Origin: Clostridiales bacterium
GTDB taxonomy: Bacteria; Bacillota; Clostridia; Oscillospirales; Oscillospiraceae
Assembly: GCA_019420945.1 (NCBI GenBank)
Contig: JAHZGF010000013.1
Span: 62,001 to 126,000 of the forward strand
DNA length: 64,000 nt
Direction of reading: 5' to 3'
Shown: in pieces, positions 26,862-35,460 of the stretch
Position numbering within the stretch: position 1 is the first letter of the stretch
Layout: the number at the start of each line of letters is the position of its first letter
Made by a program: the position numbers and the translations under genes
The notes under the pieces: model-generated
What the model was told of the DNA's origin: nothing
The model's database searches: none
Seen by the model: the letters and a program-made list of their open reading frames with translations, nothing else

Positions 26862-28355
26862 ATGTTTCCACGTTCCAGCGGTATTCTACTGCACCTGACC
26901 AGCCTGCCCGGCCCCTACGGCATCGGCACCATGGGGGAAAACGCCCGGGCCTTTGTGGATTTCCTCCAGCAGGCGGGCCAGAGCTACTGGCAGATCCTCC
27001 CCCTGGTCCCCACCGGGGAGGGCAACTCCCCCTACATGTCCCCCTCCTCCGCCGCCGGCAATCCATGGCTTATCGACCCAGAGCTGTTGGCCCGGGAAGG
27101 GCTGCTGACTTGGGAGGAGCTGGAAAGCGCAAAAATCCCCAATCCTGACCGGGTGGATTTCAACTTTTTGGCCGAGACCCGGCTGCCCCTGCTGAAAAAG
27201 GCCTTTGATCGCCGGACCCCGGAACAGGCCCAGGCCGCGGAGCAGTTCTCCCGGGACCACGCCGACTGGCTGCCGGACTACGCACTGTTTATGGCGTGCC
27301 ACGGGCATTTCAACAAACCGCTCTGTGACTGGCCGGACTTGGATTTGGTGGAGCGCAAACCTGCTGCTCTAGAAAAATACTACAAGGCCTTAAAAGAAGA
27401 GGTGGAGTTCCATACCTTCCTGCAATACCTGTTCTTCACCCAGTGGCAGGCCCTGAAAAAATACGCCAATGAAAAAGGCGTCAAGATCATCGGCGATATC
27501 CCCTTCTACGTCTCCGGGGACTCGGTGGATGTCTGGGTGCGCCCGGAGCTGTTTCAGGTGGGCCAGGACTGCCGGGCCAAGCTGGTGGCCGGGGTCCCCC
27601 CGGATCTGTTCACTGACGAAGGCCAGTTCTGGGGTAATCCTCTCTACAACTGGAAGGTTCATAAGGCGGAGCACTACGCCTGGTGGTGTGGCCGAATTCG
27701 CCAATCCATGGCTTTCTATGATGTCATCCGCATCGACCACTTTAGGGGCTTTGACTCCTATTGGGAAATCCCCTGTACTGCCAAATCTGCCAAAGAGGGC
27801 TGCTGGCGACCCGGTCCTGGCAGCGATTTGCTGGAGGCATTCCGGACCCAGGTGCCTGAAGCGGAATTCATTGCGGAGGACCTGGGAGACCTGACTCCCT
27901 CCGCCATTGAGTTTATTCAGAACTCCGGTCTGCCCGGCATGCGAGTACTTACCGACGCCTTTAACGACCTGAGCGGTGGTTCCTCCTTCCTGCCCCATAA
28001 GTGCATCCCCGATGCGGTTATCTACACCGGCACCCACGACACCCCCACCTTCGTGGAGTGGCTCTTTGCCATGGCTTCGGAAGATCAGCGCCGATACGCC
28101 ATCGACTATCTGCGGCTGCGGGATGACGAGGGCTACGGCTGGGGCGTCATTGCTGGCGCCTGGGGCAGCGTGTGCAATCTGGCTATGGCCCCTCTCCAGG
28201 ATGTGCTGGGCTTGGGCGGGGATGCCCGGATGAATCTGCCCGGCTCCATGGGCCAGCACAACTGGAGCTGGCGGGTGCGCCGGGAGGCGTTCAACGACGA
28301 TGTGGCCAAAAAGCTCCGTCATCTGACCTGGCTCTACGGCCGGCTGCATCAATAA
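26862..28355 (+). CDS. malQ: 4-alpha-glucanotransferase (amylomaltase)
   Basis: MalQ disproportionates maltodextrins by transferring alpha-1,4-glucan chains, working with GlgP in glycogen breakdown. The 497-residue GH77 protein begins RSSGILLHLTSLPGPYGIGTMG and contains SPYMSPSSAAGNPWLID, the nucleophile region VIRIDHFRGFDSYWEIP, the acid/base FIAEDLGDLTP and the stabiliser YTGTHDTPTFVEW. ATG at 26862 with AAAGGA upstream; other possible starts nearby are out of frame or weaker. Monocistronic between its own promoter and terminator. Confidence 0.97.
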   Translation: MFPRSSGILLHLTSLPGPYGIGTMGENARAFVDFLQQAGQSYWQILPLVPTGEGNSPYMSPSSAAGNPWLIDPELLAREGLLTWEELESAKIPNPDRVDFNFLAETRLPLLKKAFDRRTPEQAQAAEQFSRDHADWLPDYALFMACHGHFNKPLCDWPDLDLVERKPAALEKYYKALKEEVEFHTFLQYLFFTQWQALKKYANEKGVKIIGDIPFYVSGDSVDVWVRPELFQVGQDCRAKLVAGVPPDLFTDEGQFWGNPLYNWKVHKAEHYAWWCGRIRQSMAFYDVIRIDHFRGFDSYWEIPCTAKSAKEGCWRPGPGSDLLEAFRTQVPEAEFIAEDLGDLTPSAIEFIQNSGLPGMRVLTDAFNDLSGGSSFLPHKCIPDAVIYTGTHDTPTFVEWLFAMASEDQRRYAIDYLRLRDDEGYGWGVIAGAWGSVCNLAMAPLQDVLGLGGDARMNLPGSMGQHNWSWRVRREAFNDDVAKKLRHLTWLYGRLHQ

Positions 28356-28367
28356 GTGAAAAATTAA

Positions 28368-28406
28368 GGGCGTGCTGCCTCATAGCAGCACGCCCTATCA
28401 TTTTTT
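28368..28406. terminator. Terminator after malQ
   Basis: GGGCGTGCTGC / GCAGCACGCCC 11-bp stem, 6-base loop, then TATCATTTTTT. Convergent genes on either side. Confidence 0.88.
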
Positions 28407-28413
28407 CTGAAGA

Positions 28414-29481
28414 TCAGAGCACAATGAGCTCCTTGGGGGACTGGGTGATATCGATGCAGCCATCCTCCGTCAGCAGGATGACATCCTCAATGCGGACGCC
28501 GAAGCGGCCCGGCAGATAGATGCCCGGCTCAGCGGAGACGGCACAGTGCAGGGGCATGGGGTTCTTATTGGCAGGACGGGCGCCGGGATCCTCGTGGATC
28601 TCCAGGCCCAGGGAATGGCCAAAGCCGTGGCCAAAATACTCGCCATAACCGGCGGCCCGGATTACATCGTGGGCAGCATTGTGGATGTCACAGCCCGGCA
28701 CTCCGGCTTTGGCCACGGCGATACCCGCCTTCTGGGCCTCCAGCACGGTATTGTAGACCTTCACCATCTCCTCAGTGGGCTGGCCCACGCAGATGGTTCG
28801 GGTCATATCGGAGCAGTAGCCCTCCACCATGCAGCCAAAATCCATGGTGACAAACTCGCCCTGGCCTACCTTTCGCTCGGTGGGAATGGCATGGGGCATG
28901 CTGCCGTTGGGACCGGAGGCCACAATGGGGTCGAAGGAGTTTTTCCGGGCGCCATAGGTCATCATCAGGTAGGTGAGCCGGGCGGCGATCTCGTTTTCAG
29001 TGACACCAGGCTTGATAAAGTTCAAGATCTCGGTGAAGGCCTTATCGGTGCAGGCCTGAGCCCGGCGCATATAACCCAGCTCCTCTTCGTCCTTCTGGGC
29101 CCGCAGATCGGTGAGCAGTTTCTGAGCGCTGACCAGCTCCACGTCCTCAGGCATGGCGGCACGGATCCGGTCAAAGTCTCCCACGCTGAGGTAGCCCTCC
29201 TCGATACCCAGGGTCTTGATGCCCTCGGCCTTGACGTGCTCCACCGCCAGATCCAAATGGCCTTTACCGGCCCCAATCATGGTCATTTCCACGTCCTGAA
29301 TGGCTGCGGCCGCCTCAATATAGCGGCTGTCGGTGGTGTAGTAGTTCTTGTGGGGGGTGACCAACACATAGCCCTCCCCGTGGAAGCCGGTGGCATAGTA
29401 TTCGCCGGGCTCGCTGGTGATCAGCAGCGCGTCCAGTTGATAGTCAGGCAGCTTAGCGGCAATTTGTTTCAGATGATTCAT
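28414..29481 (-). CDS. M24 family Xaa-Pro peptidase
   Basis: The 355-residue protein has a creatinase-like N-terminal domain (1-125) and a pita-bread M24 catalytic domain. The dinuclear metal ligands are visible: Asp in MDFGCMVEGYCSDMTRT (two Asp), His in HGFGHSLGLEIHE, and Glu in SAEPGIYLPGRFGVRIED (two Glu). Such enzymes cleave X-Pro dipeptides or N-terminal X-Pro bonds. The ATG overlaps the upstream stop as ATGA. It is the last gene of a three-gene unit with the endonuclease-IV-like and YqeG genes. Confidence 0.95.
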   Translation of the reverse strand: MNHLKQIAAKLPDYQLDALLITSEPGEYYATGFHGEGYVLVTPHKNYYTTDSRYIEAAAAIQDVEMTMIGAGKGHLDLAVEHVKAEGIKTLGIEEGYLSVGDFDRIRAAMPEDVELVSAQKLLTDLRAQKDEEELGYMRRAQACTDKAFTEILNFIKPGVTENEIAARLTYLMMTYGARKNSFDPIVASGPNGSMPHAIPTERKVGQGEFVTMDFGCMVEGYCSDMTRTICVGQPTEEMVKVYNTVLEAQKAGIAVAKAGVPGCDIHNAAHDVIRAAGYGEYFGHGFGHSLGLEIHEDPGARPANKNPMPLHCAVSAEPGIYLPGRFGVRIEDVILLTEDGCIDITQSPKELIVL

Positions 29482-30341
29482 TTTGTTTTGACCTCCTGAA
29501 CATAAAGTGTTTTCATAGACAGAGCGTCTTCGCTCTGAGTGCCGGCAGATTCACAGATAAAGGTGGGGCTCCAGTCCCGCTGGGCCACCGCCGCGGCCAG
29601 CGGGGCAAAATCCGGGCCCCAGCCCTCATCTTCAAAACAGAGGTGGCGATACTCGCCACCCTTGGGGGTAAATTCAATGTGGGAAAAATGGCTGTGGAAG
29701 CGGCTGGCCCGGTCCCGGCCCAGCACCTGTTCCATCCGATTGAGCATGTCATTCATGGCCTCGGGTCCATCCAACACCCCCAGAGACCGGGCATAGAGGT
29801 GTCCAAAGTCCACGCAGGGCACCAGCCGTTCATCCAGAGTACACAGTTCCAGCACCTCCTCCAGATCGCCCAACTGGTTGATCTTGCCCATGGTCTCCGG
29901 GCAGAGGGCGATATGGCCAAAGCCCTGGTCATCACAGGCCCGGATCACCTGGGTCAGGGAATTGCGGGCGATGTCCAAAGCCTCCCGGCGGGTGCGCTTC
30001 ATCAGGGCACCGGTGTGAATCACCACTCGGCCTGCCCCCATCCAGTCCGCCACCCGGCAGGCGGCGGTGATGTAACCGATGGTCTTTTGCAAACTTTCCG
30101 GATCCGGGTTGGCCAGATTGATGAAATAGGGAGCGTGCAGTGACATGGTAATCCCTGCTTCAGCAGCATTTTTTCCGATTTCCCGGGCTGTGGCCTCCCC
30201 CACATGGACCCCCTTGCCACACTGGTACTCATAGGCATCCAGCCCGATGGAGCGGAGCCAAGCCGGGGCCTTGGCAGAGGATTTGCTGACGGTATTGGTG
30301 TAGGTATTGGAGTTGCCAGCCACGCCGAAAATTGCGCTCAT
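29478..30341 (-). CDS. Endonuclease IV-like TIM-barrel protein
   Basis: The 287-residue protein matches the AP endonuclease 2 / Nfo family. Putative trinuclear zinc ligands occur in order: LHAPYFINLAN, VIHTGAL, ALCPETMGK, VDFGHLYAR, HSHFSHIEF and FICESAG. Endonuclease IV nicks abasic sites in DNA; divergent members have other metal-dependent roles, so exact activity is uncertain. Start ATG at 30341 has AGGAGG 7 bases upstream and overlaps the yqeG stop (ATGA); an ATG two codons earlier is too close to the RBS. Confidence 0.9.
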   Translation of the reverse strand: MSAIFGVAGNSNTYTNTVSKSSAKAPAWLRSIGLDAYEYQCGKGVHVGEATAREIGKNAAEAGITMSLHAPYFINLANPDPESLQKTIGYITAACRVADWMGAGRVVIHTGALMKRTRREALDIARNSLTQVIRACDDQGFGHIALCPETMGKINQLGDLEEVLELCTLDERLVPCVDFGHLYARSLGVLDGPEAMNDMLNRMEQVLGRDRASRFHSHFSHIEFTPKGGEYRHLCFEDEGWGPDFAPLAAAVAQRDWSPTFICESAGTQSEDALSMKTLYVQEVKTK

Positions 30342-30844
30342 TTCCATTCCTCCTTATCCCGGCACAGCAACCGGAAGGGGGTTTCAATGCCGTAGCGCAG
30401 AGCCCGGAACAGGTTGTCGATAGCCAGGGGATGCACCAGAATGGAGTGCACGTCGGAGCGGTTTCCCCCCAGAATATCCGTGAAAATCTGATCCCCCACA
30501 ATGGCGCACTCCTCCGGTGAGGCCTGATTGATCTCCATGGCCCGTTGAAATCCGCCCCGTTTGGGTTTTCCCGCATGCTTCAGATAGGGAATCCCCAAGC
30601 TGGTACAGAATTCATCGGCACGGGTGGCTTTGCGGCTGTTGGAGAGCACAAAAAGGACAATTCCCTGTTCCTCCAACTGGGCCGCCCAGCGGCGCAGTTC
30701 CTGTGAGGGCGTCCGCTCCGAATAGCGGGCCAGGGTATTGTCCAGGTCGGCAAACAGCACCCGAATCCCCCGGGAGCGGAGTTTTTCCAGATTCAAATGG
30801 TAGATGCTGCGGCATAGCTGTTTGGGAACAAGGGAAAAAGACAT
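30338..30844 (-). CDS. YqeG family HAD phosphatase
   Basis: The 168-residue protein is a HAD-IIIA phosphatase: motif I VLFADLDNTLARY (DxDxT), motif II VLSNSRK, the lysine in GKPKRGGF and motif IV IVGDQIFTDILGGN. YqeG proteins resemble mitochondrial phosphatidylglycerophosphate phosphatase Gep4, so a lipid phosphatase role is possible. ATG at 30844 with AGGAGGTAACC directly upstream. First gene of the unit; promoter at 30893-30921. Confidence 0.93.
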   Translation of the reverse strand: MSFSLVPKQLCRSIYHLNLEKLRSRGIRVLFADLDNTLARYSERTPSQELRRWAAQLEEQGIVLFVLSNSRKATRADEFCTSLGIPYLKHAGKPKRGGFQRAMEINQASPEECAIVGDQIFTDILGGNRSDVHSILVHPLAIDNLFRALRYGIETPFRLLCRDKEEWK

Positions 30845-30892
30845 GGTTACCTCCTGGCCGGTTCTGCCCGGCCAACACAATTCATAGCATTG

Positions 30893-30921
30893 ATTATACA
30901 TTATTCCAGGCCTAGGAACAA
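30893..30921 (-). promoter_or_regulatory. Promoter of the yqeG unit
   Basis: TTGTTC, a 17-base spacer, then TATAAT on the minus strand, about 50 bases before the ATG. Confidence 0.7.
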
Positions 30922-30933
30922 GGGGGGATCATT

Positions 30934-31689
30934 GTGGGACAGCTTCCAAGCCTGATTCTGGCGGCCACGCCCATGCAGGAGGGGCAATTGGGACGGGAGC
31001 CCCACGGGGCAATTGCTCACATGGCTTATCGGGTGGAATCAGGGCCCAGACTGATGCGGCTGAATCAGACCATGCCGGGTTTCGGCGGGCTGCTCTACGT
31101 GGCTCTGGAGCCGGGGCTGGGCGGACGGCAGTACGATGGTTTCTGCGTTCAGCTGATTCGAGAGTGCGCCGCTCGGCGGTTTCAAGGGGTTATCGCCGAT
31201 CTGGCGGAGGGCTATGGAATTCTGGTGGAAAAGCTGGACCGCGCCCTGTGCCAGCGAAATTTGAGTCTCTATGTGCCGGAATGTTATCATGCCCGGGCCC
31301 CCAAAGCCCGGGTGCTGGTGTCCACTGCCATCTCCGGCGGCTCCCTCCGGGGGCGACTGGAGGAGGCTTTGACGCACTATGGTCCGGAGCGCACTGTGGC
31401 CGCCCTGGAGCGGGTGGCGGAGGATTTTGTGCCCCCGGCCCGAAACGGCTCCGGCACTCCCCTCACCCGCCAAGAACTCACGGAACTGCGACAGCGGCTA
31501 AATCCAAATGTCTACTGGTCTCCGGAACTCTGCGCCAGGTACTTCACCTATTTCCAGCCCGGAGGGAGAGCCCATTTTGTCCTCTTTGACGACTCGGAGA
31601 CCCTGCGGGCAAAACTGCGGCTGGCGGGAGAATTGGGCGTCAGACGCTGTCTGGCGGTCTGGGAGGATCTCTGTCCCAGGCAGATTTAA
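30934..31689 (+). CDS. GH18-like TIM-barrel protein, function unknown
   Basis: A 251-residue protein without signal peptide. The C-terminal part (AHFVLFDDSETLRAKLRLAGELGV followed by CLAVWEDL) resembles the end of GH18 chitinase-like barrels found in spore and cortex proteins, and FQGVIADLAEGYG falls where the DxxDxDxE catalytic strand would be. The full catalytic motif is not evident, so enzyme activity is doubtful. GTG start at 30934 with AAGGGGGG 7 bases before. Transcribed divergently from yqeG. A spore-related role is only a guess. Confidence 0.7.
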   Translation: MGQLPSLILAATPMQEGQLGREPHGAIAHMAYRVESGPRLMRLNQTMPGFGGLLYVALEPGLGGRQYDGFCVQLIRECAARRFQGVIADLAEGYGILVEKLDRALCQRNLSLYVPECYHARAPKARVLVSTAISGGSLRGRLEEALTHYGPERTVAALERVAEDFVPPARNGSGTPLTRQELTELRQRLNPNVYWSPELCARYFTYFQPGGRAHFVLFDDSETLRAKLRLAGELGVRRCLAVWEDLCPRQI

Positions 31690-31711
31690 TTCTCCCCCGA
31701 ACCAAAACAAC

Positions 31712-31744
31712 AAGGCCAGGAAACCTTTTCGGTTTCCTGGCCTT
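31712..31744. terminator. Bidirectional terminator
   Basis: AAGGCCAGGAAACC / GGTTTCCTGGCCTT, a perfect 14-bp stem with a 5-base loop. T-rich sequence (TTGTTGTTTTGG) follows on the minus strand, so it mainly serves the UroD-thioredoxin gene. Confidence 0.8.
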
Positions 31745-31784
31745 AAAATGTTCCTTAAACGTATGCCTGGACACTCAGAGCGCC

Positions 31785-33155
31785 TCAGTGCATAGCCTCC
31801 TCAATGGCAGCCTCCAGCTCCTCCCGGGAGGGGATGATGGACTGGAACTTCAGCTGGCCGTTGATATACAGGGACGGCAGGTTAGGCACGCCCATCTTCT
31901 GGGTCCGAGCGATATCCTCTTTGATGGTGTACTTATACACCTTATAGTCAATGGCATCGCCGAACTTCTCCTTGGCCTCGTCGGCAGCGGCCACCATGTA
32001 GGTGCAGGCGGCGCAGGTAGCGGGGTCCAGGGTAAAGGCCTCCACCAAGGGGCGCTCCAGATGCTCATAGTCGGGCAGCTGTACATCCTTGGTGATATCC
32101 TCGGCCACATAGTCCTTGACCATCTCCCGCACCAGGTCAGTGTGCTGGACGGCCTCTACGCAGCCAATGGTGTTCTCGAAGGGGACGCCAAAGGGCATGT
32201 CGCAGCCCGGGGCCACCACCAGACCGGTCTTGTCCTCGATGCGGTCCAGCAGTTCCACCACCCACTTCATGTTGTCCTGCTGGGTGCCGTGGAGCATGGT
32301 AGTGGTCAGCGGAATGTTGCCGCCGATGGAGACCTGATAGCGGTCGCAGATGGCCTTGGCGGTGACCAGGTCCACGTTTTCATCCACAGAAATACTGTGG
32401 CAGCCGGTCTTGCACATGGCCTCAATGTTCCGGGTGGCGTCACCGCAGACAAAGAAGGAGGAGTAGGCTCCCAGCTCCTTGATATGGGCAAACAGGGCGG
32501 AGAAGGGCTCAGACATGAACTCCTCAAAGTGAGCGGTGGAGATCTGGGAGATCAGGGGGTCAACCACGGCGATAACATCCATGCCGGCCTCCACATAGTA
32601 CTCCGCCATCTTGAAGGCCACCTTGTTGCAGTAGTCCAGCAGATTGTGGACATACTCGTCATCATCAAACATGTCCATGAAAATGTCGCTGCCCCGCAGA
32701 TGGGAAGCCAGGGTAAAGGGGCCGGTGATCAGGCCGTACAGGGCGGTGGTATCCCCCACTGCCTCCTTGACCCGGCGCATGGCGGCGGTGATCAGCGGAA
32801 TACGGCCGTCATTGGGACCGGGAATGGTGCACTCGCAGGGAATCACCGGATCATCATCCTCGTCGCAGGCCAACGGGTGGGAGGCCACGGAAGGGGGACC
32901 GTTATCCGCCCAGAGCAGATCACAGCCCAAAATCTCCGCCTCTACCTGCAGGTCAAAGATGCAGCATTCGCCGTCGGGCTTGAACAGCCGGTTGACCTCC
33001 AGCAGGCATTCCACCATCTTGTCCTCATCCTGCAGGAACTCAGTGGCGGTATAATTCTTCAGCCGGGCGGAGTGGGCGCCGGAAAAGGGCACCCAAGCGG
33101 GACGCGGGGTAGGCTTATGCTCCAGCGTGGCAAACAGGATCTCTTTTGGGGTCAT
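31785..33155 (-). CDS. UroD/MtaA-family methyltransferase fused to a thioredoxin-like domain
   Basis: The 456-residue protein has a UroD/MtaA barrel (about 1-350), as in corrinoid-dependent methyltransferases, then a C-terminal thioredoxin-like domain (about 372-456) with CxxC (C381-A-A-C384) and a cis-Pro region VPNLPSLYING. In MtaA-type enzymes zinc is bound by H-x-C and a later Cys; here the first is F235-V-C237, with the His missing, and the later Cys is C318 (PGCDMP). The fusion could couple a redox-active dithiol to methyl transfer. RBS AAGGAGG is well placed. It lies downstream of the PadR/CobW/DUF5714 genes. Confidence 0.88.
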   Translation of the reverse strand: MTPKEILFATLEHKPTPRPAWVPFSGAHSARLKNYTATEFLQDEDKMVECLLEVNRLFKPDGECCIFDLQVEAEILGCDLLWADNGPPSVASHPLACDEDDDPVIPCECTIPGPNDGRIPLITAAMRRVKEAVGDTTALYGLITGPFTLASHLRGSDIFMDMFDDDEYVHNLLDYCNKVAFKMAEYYVEAGMDVIAVVDPLISQISTAHFEEFMSEPFSALFAHIKELGAYSSFFVCGDATRNIEAMCKTGCHSISVDENVDLVTAKAICDRYQVSIGGNIPLTTTMLHGTQQDNMKWVVELLDRIEDKTGLVVAPGCDMPFGVPFENTIGCVEAVQHTDLVREMVKDYVAEDITKDVQLPDYEHLERPLVEAFTLDPATCAACTYMVAAADEAKEKFGDAIDYKVYKYTIKEDIARTQKMGVPNLPSLYINGQLKFQSIIPSREELEAAIEEAMH

Positions 33156-33307
33156 AACAATGCCTCCTTCTCGAGTGTTCGGGGTGAAAAGTTATTTTAA
33201 TTATATGGGCAGAGCTATGGGAAGTATAGAAACTTTTTTTGATTTTTGGTATAAAAATGTCTTATCCCAACGCTCCATTTCACGCCCCCGTTTCCGCTGC
33301 CCTGGGA

Positions 33308-33670
33308 TCAAACCGGAATCTCCGCCAGGATATGGCTGATCCGCTGCTGATACTCCTGCAGCGTATTTCGCCAGGTTCCAAGACAGGCACGGCCCTGGTC
33401 GGTGATAGAATAGACACGCCGGGGTTTATTGGCGCTCTCCACATCCCATCGGGAGGTCACCAGGCCAGCACCCTCCATCCGTTTCAAGGTGCGGTACAGG
33501 CCCGCAGGATCCAGATGGTCTCCGGTCACCATACCGCTGGCCTCCAGCTCCGCCACCATCTGAAAGCCGTAGCGATCCCCCTTGGACAGGGAGACCAGCA
33601 GCGCCGGCTGCACAAACTTGTCCAGGAAATCGCCCCTGCAGGCGCATTTTACCTCTGTCTGCTCAGTCAT
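33308..33670 (-). CDS. PadR family transcriptional regulator
   Basis: The 120-residue protein has the PadR winged helix: FVQPALLVSLSKGDRYGFQMVAEL, LYRTLKRMEGAGLVTSRWD and the R-x-Y motif RRVYSITDQG. A Cys-containing N-terminus (VKCACRG) is unusual and might bind a metal or sense redox. It is the last gene of a unit with DUF5714 and CobW, about 150 bases upstream of the UroD-thioredoxin gene, which it may regulate. Confidence 0.93.
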   Translation of the reverse strand: MTEQTEVKCACRGDFLDKFVQPALLVSLSKGDRYGFQMVAELEASGMVTGDHLDPAGLYRTLKRMEGAGLVTSRWDVESANKPRRVYSITDQGRACLGTWRNTLQEYQQRISHILAEIPV

Positions 33671-33680
33671 ATGTGCCGCC

Positions 33681-34598
33681 TCACCCTTCCAGTTCTACGT
33701 TCGCCTTATCAAACCAAGAGGTGGCCTCCCGGATGCTGCGCTTGGCGGGCAGGCCGTTGCCAAAGAGCACTGTGAGGCGGTTGACCCCGTTGGTCTCCCC
33801 CTCATAGGGCTTGACCTCCACAATGGGACCCACGCAGTCCACCAGGAAGCATCCCTCCGGCAGCTGAACAAAACCTTTCACCCGATAAGTGTCATCAGCA
33901 AACATTTTCAGAAAGGAGGTCAGCGAGGACAAGTCAAACCCGGAGACTACCATGGTCAATTTCCGCAAAGTCAGATCTTTGGTATGGGGCTCCAGTGAGT
34001 CTGGCTGCTCCAGAGGCTCTTCCATCTCCTGAAGCCATTGGCGATCAAAGGCGCCGTACACCGTCTCATGGACCGGGCGACCAGGCTTCTGAGCTTTGAC
34101 AACGGCGGTAATCTCATCAATCTGCTGCCGGGTGGCCAGATCGGTCTTGTTGATGAGCACCAGATCGCTGATGGCCAGCTGCATCCGGCTCACCTTGGCG
34201 GTCTGATAGATCTTGTGGAAGCGCACCGCATCCACAATGCAGATGGCCCCGGCGTACTCCAGATCCCCATAAATGCTCTGGCGGAAAATGCCCCGGACCG
34301 CCGTGGGGTCTGCCAGTCCCGAGGCCTCCACAAAGATCAGCTCCGCCTGATTGCGCTTTAGAATCTCCAGCACCGCGTCCTGAAACTGTTCCGCCCGGCA
34401 GGAGCAGAAGATGGAGCCGTTGTCAATCTCCGTCATCTCCAGCGCAGTCTCCCGCAGCAGGGCGCCGTCTACACCGGTCTTTCCAAACTCGTTGATGATC
34501 AGGGCAATCCGTTTTTCCGGAAAGGCCTGGGTAAAGGCCCGAATAAAGGTGCTCTTCCCTGCCCCCAAAAAGCCAGTGATCAAATACAGTTTTGTCAT
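33681..34598 (-). CDS. CobW/P47K family GTPase (metallochaperone)
   Basis: The 305-residue protein has the G1 loop LITGFLGAGKSTF (9-17), INEFGKTGVDGALL, the guanine-specificity loop VLINKTDLA and a C-terminal CobW domain. The usual metal-binding CxCC is reduced to C65-S-C67-R, so metal binding may differ from zinc-type members. ATG at 34598 with AGGTGATAGT upstream. It starts 36 bases after DUF5714. In corrinoid methyltransferase loci such GTPases are thought to deliver metal or corrinoid; this is inference. Confidence 0.92.
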   Translation of the reverse strand: MTKLYLITGFLGAGKSTFIRAFTQAFPEKRIALIINEFGKTGVDGALLRETALEMTEIDNGSIFCSCRAEQFQDAVLEILKRNQAELIFVEASGLADPTAVRGIFRQSIYGDLEYAGAICIVDAVRFHKIYQTAKVSRMQLAISDLVLINKTDLATRQQIDEITAVVKAQKPGRPVHETVYGAFDRQWLQEMEEPLEQPDSLEPHTKDLTLRKLTMVVSGFDLSSLTSFLKMFADDTYRVKGFVQLPEGCFLVDCVGPIVEVKPYEGETNGVNRLTVLFGNGLPAKRSIREATSWFDKANVELEG

Positions 34599-34634
34599 AC
34601 TATCACCTGTTTCACTCGTGTTGCGAGGAGGCAT

Positions 34635-35228
34635 TCAAATGCTGTCCGCCGGGAAAAAGGGACAGGCTGCCCCCAGACACTCCCGGTTCTGATCATGGAA
34701 CCGGCAACGGTGGTCTCCCACTTCTCCCAGATCCAGTCCCAGCAGCTCCCGGATAGCCGGCAACACGCCCTGCAGAGACAACCAGGTCACCCGCTTACAG
34801 CACCGGGGCCCCTCCACGCTGGCGATGTGCTCCAAAGCCCGGGCAGTAATGAAATTGCTTTCTGCCCAGCCGGACTTTTTGGTGGGAGCACTGTTTTGCC
34901 ACACACTGGCGAAAATGCCCGCGCTGACGGCTGCCCCACAGCAGCCAAACTGCCCGCAGTACCCACCAGGCACCTGGGCCGCCCGCTCCTTGGCCTGGGT
35001 CATCTTGCGGCGATACTGGCTCTCTTCCATTCCGGTGCGCAGCGCGGCTGAAGTGAGCAGGGCAGCTGCCAGCAGGAAATGGTGGTAAGGGCTGTGCATG
35101 GGCAGCCCCGGCAGTTCCATCAACTGCTCCGCAATTTCCGGTGCGCTCTCCCTTCCTCCGGCCTGAAAAACGGCCAGACATGTTTGCTCCAACTGGGTTA
35201 GCTGGGCCTGATCCGGAAACATAGGCAT
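34635..35228 (-). CDS. DUF5714 family cysteine-rich protein
   Basis: The 197-residue protein has a central GGYCGQFGCCGAAVSAGIF block, a GPRCCKRVTWLSLQG block and a C-terminal CxxxxxxxCxxxxCPFF cluster, the pattern I associate with DUF5714 proteins near anaerobic methyltransferases. At least eight conserved-looking Cys suggest an Fe-S cluster or metal site. The biochemical role is unknown. RBS AGGAGG is 8 bases before ATG at 35228. First gene of DUF5714-cobW-padR; I could not find a clear promoter in 35229-35403. Confidence 0.8.
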   Translation of the reverse strand: MPMFPDQAQLTQLEQTCLAVFQAGGRESAPEIAEQLMELPGLPMHSPYHHFLLAAALLTSAALRTGMEESQYRRKMTQAKERAAQVPGGYCGQFGCCGAAVSAGIFASVWQNSAPTKKSGWAESNFITARALEHIASVEGPRCCKRVTWLSLQGVLPAIRELLGLDLGEVGDHRCRFHDQNRECLGAACPFFPADSI

Positions 35229-35403
35229 TTTCTTGTCCTCCTATATATAATATGTATATATCCTTTATTAGACGTGCTCCAGTATTGGACCTGAAACTTC
35301 TTCACGCTCTCTATTGTACCGGTTCTGTTCGGCATTGTATGAGACATCTTTTCGTTTTTTGGTAATCTTTTGTGCAATTAGCTTTTTCTGCAGAAACAAA
35401 ACA

Positions 35404-35442
35404 GCCGCACCGTGGGACCTATCATATGGCCCACGGTGCGGC
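35404..35442 (-). terminator. Terminator after the PocR/AraC regulator
   Basis: GCCGCACCGTGGG / CCCACGGTGCGGC perfect 13-bp stem with a 13-base loop, followed on the minus strand by TGTTTTGTTTC. Confidence 0.82.
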
Positions 35443-35460
35443 ATAAAATCGGATTGAATT

